A DNA stretch of 64,000 bases from Allacma fusca. Taxonomy: Eukaryota > Arthropoda > Collembola > Symphypleona > Sminthuridae. Where the stretch lies: assembly GCA_947179485.1 (NCBI GenBank), contig OX359246.1:7564001-7628000 (forward strand), read 5' to 3'. Shown piece by piece: positions 56,632 to 64,000 of this stretch (positions are counted from its first letter, which is position 1; every line of letters starts with the position of its first letter). Made by a program: the position numbers and the translations under genes. The notes under the pieces were generated by a model. The model worked only from the letters and a program-made list of their open reading frames with translations, did no database searches and was not told where the DNA came from.

Positions 56632-58287
56632 ATGGTTTGGAAATTGTCATCCCATTATTTCAAATATTTGAAGGATATTTGCGTTCCTATTACCGTTTCC
56701 TTCGCCTTATACATCATTTTTACCCCAGTGCTCTTGATATTTCTACTCTACCGACATATACTAATAATATTTGTAAAAATATGTCGCCCAGACTTGCAAC
56801 CATTTGATTTGGGCTTTGACGCCCTGTTCACAACAGAACAACCTGAGCAAGGCCTTCTCAATGCTTCAATCTGTTTAGTTATTGACAAGCCAATAGTTGT
56901 CACCAGGATTCGCGAAATGCTTCGGGATCGTATTTTCAGACTACAAAAGCAAAACGGAGAGAAACTATATCAGAAACTGACCACATACTACACTAGTTTC
57001 ATGGGATATGCCTTTTGGGCATCTGACACAAAATTTAGTCTTGAAAACCACGTTCGGGGATACGACTGTGAAAGTACTTTTCAACTTCCAGCCCCTTCCG
57101 ACATGTCATCCTTGGAAGTGGTGCTCCCGAAACTGACGAAACATCCATGGAAGCCAAACCAAAGTCATTGGGAGGTCCTCGTCATATCCAATTTTTCCCA
57201 TCCAGCTGGACGGAATGTTTGTCAAACTGTCCTTATATTCCGCTTTGATCATGCACTCTGTGATGGGCACAGTATTATCAACCTGCTTCGGAATCTCTTT
57301 CAAACCCCTTTTGGGACCCCTAAATCCTCTCAAAACAGAAATATTTTGACGTTCCGACAAAAAGTTAGGATTATCCTGACATTACCATATAAGTTTGTCC
57401 AGCAAATGTGGATTTTGCCAAAGATAAGATATTTTAGCAACCCAGATTCCACAGCTGATCACGCTTGTGATATATCTGACTATTTTCAAAATATCACGGT
57501 CAAAAATATAAAAAACAAAATAGGAGTTCACTATATGTCAGTCATGTATGGGGATATGGGTGCAGCCCTTGAGGGTCTTTTTAAGGCAACCAATCAGTCT
57601 CCTCCAGATAACATACATGTCATATCGACATTTCCATTCACAACCCACCCTGGTGGAGTTTGTAATCACTGGTAAGGATTTTAGGAAAATACTTAAAAAA
57701 TACCAAGTTCTATTTAAAACCACAATGAGTCATCAAGGTAATTAAAGAAAAATAATTTCATTTCGTTTTGTTTACTCCCAGGATGTCATGTTTCCTAGAG
57801 CTCCCTTGCAACGCCAACACTTTTTCCCCAAATGACAGAATCTTCCGAATTGAAACTGCTCTTCAGAACATTGCAAACAATCTAACCATCTACACCAATG
57901 ACTTGTGCATTCGGCTAATATCCCTTTTACCAGTTTCCATGGCAAGACAGTTTTTTGCAGACGACTCGGACAGCTTCCCCGGTGTCGATATTTCCATCTT
58001 ACCTTGTACATCAACCAAAGAACTTTCTGAAGAAGGGGAAATAATTGATGCTTTTTTTACTTCTAACCCTTATGGCAAAATTGGTAAGACTATTGAACCA
58101 AATGATTTTAAATTCTTAGTACAGTGATTAACTAATCCTTGCTTCCGAAGCAATGACGATTTCCTCATGGGGAGTAAATAATCAGCAACGACTAGTTTTT
58201 AATGTCGCTGGAGCTCAAATACCGCATGGGGTCCTTTCTTCCAAGTTTCTATCGGAATTGGTTGTACTCGGTAGGAAAGAGGATTGA
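56632..58287 (+). CDS. WS/DGAT-like O-acyltransferase (wax ester synthase type), three exons
   Basis: Exons 56632-57671, 57782-58083 and 58151-58287 have GTAAGG and GTAAGA donors, pyrimidine-rich acceptors and matching phases (TG|G and G|CA). They join into 492 residues, usual for the family. The ATG lies in ACAAAATGG. Residues 18-48 are a membrane anchor. The acyl-CoA:alcohol transfer motif is FDHALCDG with His207 and Asp211 of the HxxxD core; the first residue of the usual HH pair is Asp. Exon 3 holds the SSWG and FNVAG blocks of the C-terminal domain. The family esterifies fatty alcohols or diacylglycerol with fatty acyl-CoA at the ER, making wax esters or storage lipid, perhaps for the cuticle. 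An AATAAA lies at 58393. The gene appears intact; the substrate cannot be read from sequence. Confidence 0.87.
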
Positions 58288-59762
58288 AAACAGTAACTGA
58301 ATAATAGGTAAACTTAAAAAAAACAAATTATATAACTATGTAATTATGCACACCTTTTAATTCTATTGGGTCTATATTTCTACGATTCACATAATAAAGA
58401 CGAAATTCCGCCAAAAATTATTCCAAAAAGAGGAGTTCAATAATACGTCAAGCTGATTCATCTAAAGTAATGCGAATAACTTGTGTATGATAAAACTTGT
58501 ACAAAACGTAGTGCTAACTATTTTCGCGAAAGATGTTTTTCCCCATTTCATGTCTTTCACATAGGAGCTATATGGAATATAGAGTATAGGATTTATGACA
58601 ATTTCCTGACAATCTGCCCTTTTCCACCCTCAACTTTGGAGTCTCTGTCTGAATTGATGGCACGAGATTTATTCGCAATTTCATGTTATTCTGTCACTTT
58701 TCATCCTCGACTTTTCATACAGGTTGTGAGTAAGACATGGAAGGGCTCATATCTACATGCGTACTACTTATTCATGCTCTCGATTTGCTTCTTGTATTTA
58801 TCATACCTGGATAACGTTATGGTATAACGTTATGGATTAACGTTATCAACGAAAAAATTACAATAACGGTTTTTAAAATCCAACCGAAAACAAACAATAT
58901 ATATAACCATAAATGGTTTATATTAACAAGTGCGCTAAATAAGACCTACACAATCACTAAACAATACATAAGATTTCAGGGTAAACCAATTTTTGTTTAT
59001 AAATAATATGTTATTATACTATTCATTTTTGGCTGGAATGAAGTTGTAACTTGGGTTTGTAGAAAAATCATTGCAAGGATTTTGCCAACAATATGTTTAT
59101 TTGCAACCAAATAATCGATTAATGCATGTTCATATGAATCTTTATTACAAATTAGCCTTTTTTGCTTTTGCTACATATAAGAGATTGTGAATAATACTTC
59201 GTCGTCACCAGTTCCACCACACTGTAGACGTTGGCGCTCTTGGTGTTTTTGTTCAAACGTTTCATAATCGTTTCTATGCCTGCTCATATTCTCTTATAAA
59301 GGATTTGTTTTAACGTGAGGAAGTAAAATGCCAGCTGTTACATCGAAAATGCTCTTACAAACGGTGCTCTCATCGGGAACAATTACAGCACTACAATCCC
59401 ATTGGGAGGACCTGGGAGTGCTCTTATACAGAACATGCTCTTATACGGAGACCTCTTATAGCGAGAGTACACTGTATATCTGACGTCTGACATTACCGTC
59501 TGGATTAAATTTAACTAAAGTCAAGTCTAGACTTTCCTAGTCAAGTCTGACTAGACTAGGGCAGCAGTGGATTATAGTATTTAGATGACTATGTTGTGCG
59601 TAGCAGTTGTAAGGTCACTTAAAAATTACAAAATTAATTACCTAAGTAGAATGAAATATAACAAATAGAATGAGTGCAATTGTGTGAAGCCATTGTTAGC
59701 AAAAATTGAAACAATAAGTATATGTAAAGTATAACTTTTATCCTTGAATATGTGAACTTCCG
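58288..59762. other. Intergenic DNA with two element remnants
   Basis: 58808-58875 is a TAACGTTAT cluster like that at 2745. 59330-59478 ends CTCTTATAGCGAGAGTACACTGTA and has repeated GCTCTTATA motifs, resembling one end of a pogo-type element. The open frame at 58483-58827 has no recognisable domain. Confidence 0.45.
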
Positions 59763-59985
59763 TTTCGGGTACGGGAACGGGTTCCAGGGTTTTGGGTACG
59801 GGTTTGGGTGCACCCAAAATTAATTTTTGAGAACAGGAACGGGTTTGGGTGCTATAATTTTAAAAATTTCGAGGTATGGCACTTTTGTTCACAAGATTTC
59901 GGGTGCAATTTGGAAATTATGTTCTGCCTTGCACCCAAACCCGAACTGTGGGAACGGGGACAACTTTTCTGTTCCCATGACAGGC
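59763..59985. mobile_element. GTTCC-family fragment, left-truncated
   Basis: GGGTACGGGAACGGG, GGTTTGGGTGCACCC and GGAACGGGTTTGGGTGC recur. The right end GTTCCCATGACAGGCACT is a diverged copy of the terminus of element 8. It abuts DR-1 copy e. Confidence 0.6.
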
Positions 59986-59989
59986 ACTC

Positions 59990-62900
59990 ATATGAAGCTA
60001 ATTACTAACTATAGCTATTTGTACACACTTTGTGAAATATTTCCGATTATTCGAACATGGACAGGGCCAGAGGGTTCCTTTCCAGAAGCACGTGTCAACT
60101 TCCAGAACACTCACCATGTCCTTCGTAACACATCAGGTAAACTTTTCCTGATGCAATTACATTGGGGGTTGCCAACCTGGTCCTTTCCAGTTATGCCTGC
60201 ATAAATCTAATTAACAATAAGTCCCATGATCCAAGGGAAGTACTTACTTGCTCAGTCTGAGGTATATAAACTCAGCCGGAATTATGCATATCATCAGAGC
60301 ATTTGGAGCTACTAGACCGTCAGCGCTAGAAATACTCAACATTTTCAACTACAAGCAATTCTTCATCATTAAAGTACTACTTTGAAGAAAGGTTAAAATC
60401 TACTCAACCCTAACTACTTCATTCAGTAATTTAGCCATGGCTTCCAACCTTAAGATAAAACAAGCTACATAATAAGAGTAACTCAACAGTAGTATTTTAT
60501 CCCATGTCTTATATGCAGCTTACACTTTAAAAAATATTTTTTGCTATAACTTATGCCCTCTCGGTTCTGGGCTGGATTGCTGGACGCTCGTCATGACTTT
60601 GATTAACAACCATTAATTAATGATACAATTAATGTCATTATTTAATAACTTGACCGACATGCCATTGCTCCAAGTAATTCGAAAGTACTCAGAGGCTGGA
60701 CCTCTTGATGTAGATCATTATTGCACATGTTGATGTTGTTTTATCCAAGATTCGCAGAGATTTACGTTAATTTTTGTTGTTGTTTCAGTTGATTTTTTTT
60801 TGTTTGTTGTTACGCACGCATTTGTTAAAATAGTGGCTATAGTTCCGCCGCAGAACAAAAAACAATTTTATTTTTGTAATTAAAATAGTGCTTATCTAAG
60901 CAGTATTTATGTATCATTTTTTATCAAGCCTAGGTTCATAATATTCATGCATAACTGTACTACTTTATAATGTGACGGGTCTTAAAAATGGGCAGGTGTA
61001 ATGCTTACGAATTTCAAATCCTCGAAATGGGCTTTCCCATAGGAAAACTGTCAATCAAAATATGAGTAGCAGTTTTTATTATTTTCCGCCCCAGTTTTCA
61101 AAGACGATTTTCAAGCATATACATACACATTCATGTCGTAAATGAAATCTAAGAACAGCTGTTCATTACCCCTAATAATTATAAAAGTAATTATGACTTT
61201 ACTTTCTCGGTATCCCTTTCGTTACACACCTTTAATGTTTAATATCCAGTCAAGACAAGATTGAACAGGGATTAGTTAGCTGACTCTGACTCAGAAGAAA
61301 GTGATACCCATCACTATCCCTTTTTCCAGGGGTTATAGACAACACATACAGGTTTGGAATTTCCTTGTACCTCATTAAGTTCCTTGTGTCACTAATAATT
61401 GAATTTAGTTTACATGTATTCCTTAATCTAACTTGAGCCTGTTAGGCTACTACCAATTTTGAAAAATTCAATCAAGTGCTGTTTAATATGGTTATAGTTT
61501 ATATGGCATACCATTGAGGGATTTTATAGGGCGATCAAAGATTATTAGCTGTTGTTTTTTGTGTAGTGCAAATGCTGGGACTGGGACTTTCTAAACATAT
61601 TGGTTTCCTTTTGTAAGACTCGCAAAGCACTTGAATACTAGGTGAAATACTAGATTCGTACCACAAAAACCGTTACATGAATTGGGCTCTTATCCTCGCG
61701 TATACATCAGTGCTGGGACCTCTACTCTAATAAAAATAAAGGCGGAGGAAAAAATAGATTAGAGGCCTTTAAAAATTGCATGAAAATGTCAGTAGATATA
61801 TAAACATGCGTGCGTACAGGCTGTCTCATATATGTATATTCTCCCTTTATATTCGAATTAAGGAAGGAGGACGCAGTAAATATGTTCCCCGTACCATGTC
61901 CCATCGCTCTGTAAGAGCACTGAGCATTTTCTGTATAGTGGCATCCGGGTAAGGGTATCATCATGTCGATTATATAGGCAATGATTTCTTTAGGTAAATA
62001 TTCAGACAATGATTTCTTTTCGGGAATTATTTTCGGACAATGGTTAGATGGGATTGTTGCCGGGGATGCTGCCTATCATATGCGAACCCTGGCACAAGGA
62101 GGCTAAGTTCCTTGGTACTAAATGTTATAGTTTCATAATTAACGAGCCTTCTAAATACGGGATTTAAAAGTGAAATTAGATTTCGTGACCAAGGTAAATT
62201 TCCAAACGTTTCCTCATTCTGGTTTCGACCCCTGTCTTTGCCAACTGCTCAACAGGGTCACCATTATGTCTTTTTAAGCTACTCCCAACTTGTGTTAGCA
62301 GTTGGCGTGAAGTTTTTTTTAGCAGTTATTTTGAAAATTAAAATGTAGACTAAATTTTTTTGAGCTTTCTACATCCCATGTACTCCGCAGTAATATGCAC
62401 AAATTCTGTAGAATTTAGTATCCTGCACATGATAACGTAATTTAATTATCGTTCCTCATGAACCTCGTGATGATTCCTTATGAGAGGAGTTCCTCTACAC
62501 GAGCTTTTTTCTGTGGGATTTGAGGTGCTCTTATGGAGAGAGAGAGAGTACACACCGTATTTTAAAGAAAATTATTTTCCAGACTTTTCAAAATTTCCTT
62601 TGTAGAACCAGGTCATGCATTGTGGTACTAATCGTCAAGAACGTAAAGCAATTTTGGTTTGATCTGGATTCTAAATGTTTCATTTTGCTATCAACCACAT
62701 TTATTTCTCAAATATGTATGTTTTCACGCTGGGTTGCAGGGCAATTTTTAATACTGTATGGGCACGACAATAATCAACGAGCAATTTACGGCTTAGGAAA
62801 TTCATCTTTAGGATCGAATATAAGGAAAATGAGTTTTTTAAATTGACTTTGCTGTTTTTTCTTAGACGAGTCTAATATGACATCTTCCGAAGTCAAAAAT

Positions 62901-63880
62901 TCATGACGTGGGAGCCCACCATTTCGGTAATAATGGTACAACAAAATTTAAGGCAAATGTTTTATGAATTGACTTACATCAATTCATAAACCTTGCCTCG
63001 CATTTCCGTGGGCAACAATTTGTGACTTCACAAGATCACTCAAAATATTCCCTTTAAAATTTGCTTCAGACACAAAAATTTACTTGCTATTTTATTTTCG
63101 GAAATATTTTTCGGAACGGACGCTCAAACAAAAGTAGACAAAACCCAAAAATCGGCTATTTCATCATCTTTACTCCTGAAGATTAAATTCCCCAACGTTG
63201 TTCTTGTTATATTCTTATTATATTATGTTATTATACGAGTTATGCCCTTTACCTCTCTCAACGCAGCAAAAAAGGAATCCACACCTCTTCAAATGGAATT
63301 TGGTCACAAATATATGGCATTTTGTAGAATATGATTTGGTCACAAAATTAAATGGCTAAACAAGACTAAAGGCTGGGTTAATTTTAAGAAGCTCGAAATG
63401 AAATTATTATTTAATTAGCCATAAAACATAGGGGAAATAATGACTGGATTGGATAATTGCTAAAGATTTGGAATACTGGTGGGGTTCTCAACAGCCACTG
63501 ATAATACAACCCACAAAATATAAATAAGGAAAAGAGAGCGTCAAAAATGATCTTCCAGAACATACTCTGGGTTCAAATCTAGAAATACACACAAAGTAGG
63601 AAAAACTCCATGGGATTCGGTCAACTGGTGTACTCAAGTTCACCTAATTTACATTACCTCTGAGGTACTTAATAACAGGAACATAAACAACAACACTGTA
63701 AATCATATGTTTGGGTTTTTGCAGCACTATTGAACTACTGAAGAGTTTCTTGTGACTGATTGCGAGCCACTATGATGACTGGGTTCACCCTGTAAACCCT
63801 ACAATGTTAACCATTCCGCAGGAGAATCAATGCACTTTATTTTGGGGAAATGCCATAAAGTACAAAAATAGAGTATAGCA
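59990..63880 (+). repeat. Dispersed repeat DR-1, copy e, blocks A to L
   Basis: The most continuous copy, about 3.9 kb. It has block A (GGGCCAGAGGGTTCCTTTCC 60065), B (TCGGTTCTGGGCTGG 60560), C (GCTGGACCTCTTGATG 60684), D to G, H (CGCTGGGTTGCAGGGCAATTTT 62730) and I (GACGAGTCTAATATGACATC 62865). J (CTCTCAACGCAGCAAAAAAGG 63255) and L (GAGGTACTTAATAACAGG 63662) follow. No coding frame of substance. Its nature (tandem macrosatellite or large non-coding element) is unresolved. Confidence 0.7.
61708..61775 (+). mobile_element. End of a CAGTGCTGGGACC element
   Basis: CAGTGCTGGGACCTCTACTC starts at 61708 and is followed by AAAATAAAGGCGGAGG. The same terminus recurs at about 63887. The other end was not found. 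Confidence 0.45.
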
Positions 63881-63886
63881 CAGATT

Positions 63887-64000
63887 CTGTGCTGGGACCT
63901 CTCCTCTACTGAAAATAGAGGTAGTGGTAGAAATAGAGTAGGGTCGTTAAAATCAGCAAAACATTAGTAGAGGTGCAGTAGAGGTATACAGAAATTCTAG
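63887..64000 (+). mobile_element. Start of a GTAGAGG motif-array element, cut by the window edge
   Basis: TCTGTGCTGGGACCTCTCC leads into repeats of GTAGAGGT, AATAGAGGTAG and AATAGAGTAGG up to the window end. It resembles the terminus at 61708 and has the style of the other motif-array elements. Confidence 0.5.

Noticed and set aside
58483-58827. 114-codon frame downstream of the acyltransferase
   Set aside because: No domain, and the acyltransferase already has a stop and polyadenylation signal before it.

Overview
The window is eukaryotic, AT-rich and dominated by decayed mobile DNA. Genes have spliceosomal introns (GTAAGT-type donors, pyrimidine-AG acceptors, AATAAA signals). An ionotropic chemoreceptor family with decayed relatives points to an arthropod. 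The wax-ester-synthase-like acyltransferase and the repeat-rich texture would fit a springtail or similar lineage, but the sequence alone does not fix the species.

Only a few regions look like host genes. An intronless divergent ionotropic receptor (IR) gene lies at 31372-33408, with four broken relatives at 12476-12760, 13150-13825, 35192-35350 and 35835-36425. A three-exon WS/DGAT-like acyltransferase at 56632-58287 has splice phases that join into one 492-residue reading frame. Two phase-compatible exons of an unrecognised gene with a PSI-like cysteine pattern lie on the minus strand (34233-34929). A BEN-domain gene that kept its introns but collected stops and frameshifts lies at 42268-44023.

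Mobile elements fill most of the rest. A CACTA/TNP2-like transposase gene (minus strand, running off the left edge) is interrupted by a 921-bp insertion. A CR1/Jockey-type LINE (24354-27815, minus) has an intact-looking endonuclease and reverse transcriptase separated by one frameshift. A 1,220-bp solo LTR sits in a repeat whose empty site is also in the window. Two pogo-type MITEs and a fragment of another non-LTR retrotransposon are present. Long dispersed repeats, here called DR-1 (at least six pieces), DR-2 (two copies) and DR-3, form the background.

The most striking feature is a set of ten short non-coding elements, nine with recognisable 8-bp target-site duplications and hAT-like ends. 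Each is packed with copies of a short motif private to its family: GTTCAGTTCA, GGGCATTTT, GTCCCGTCCC, GTTCCTGTTCCC, CAGGGATTTT, TGTAGGC, TTCAATTC, GGGGGTCAAAA, or ATGAACTTGACTTG. They are nested in other repeats, and several insertions can be verified against paralogous sequence inside the window. They may be non-autonomous hAT-like elements built largely from transposase-binding-site-like arrays. I know of no description of this as a general design, though I could not search for one.
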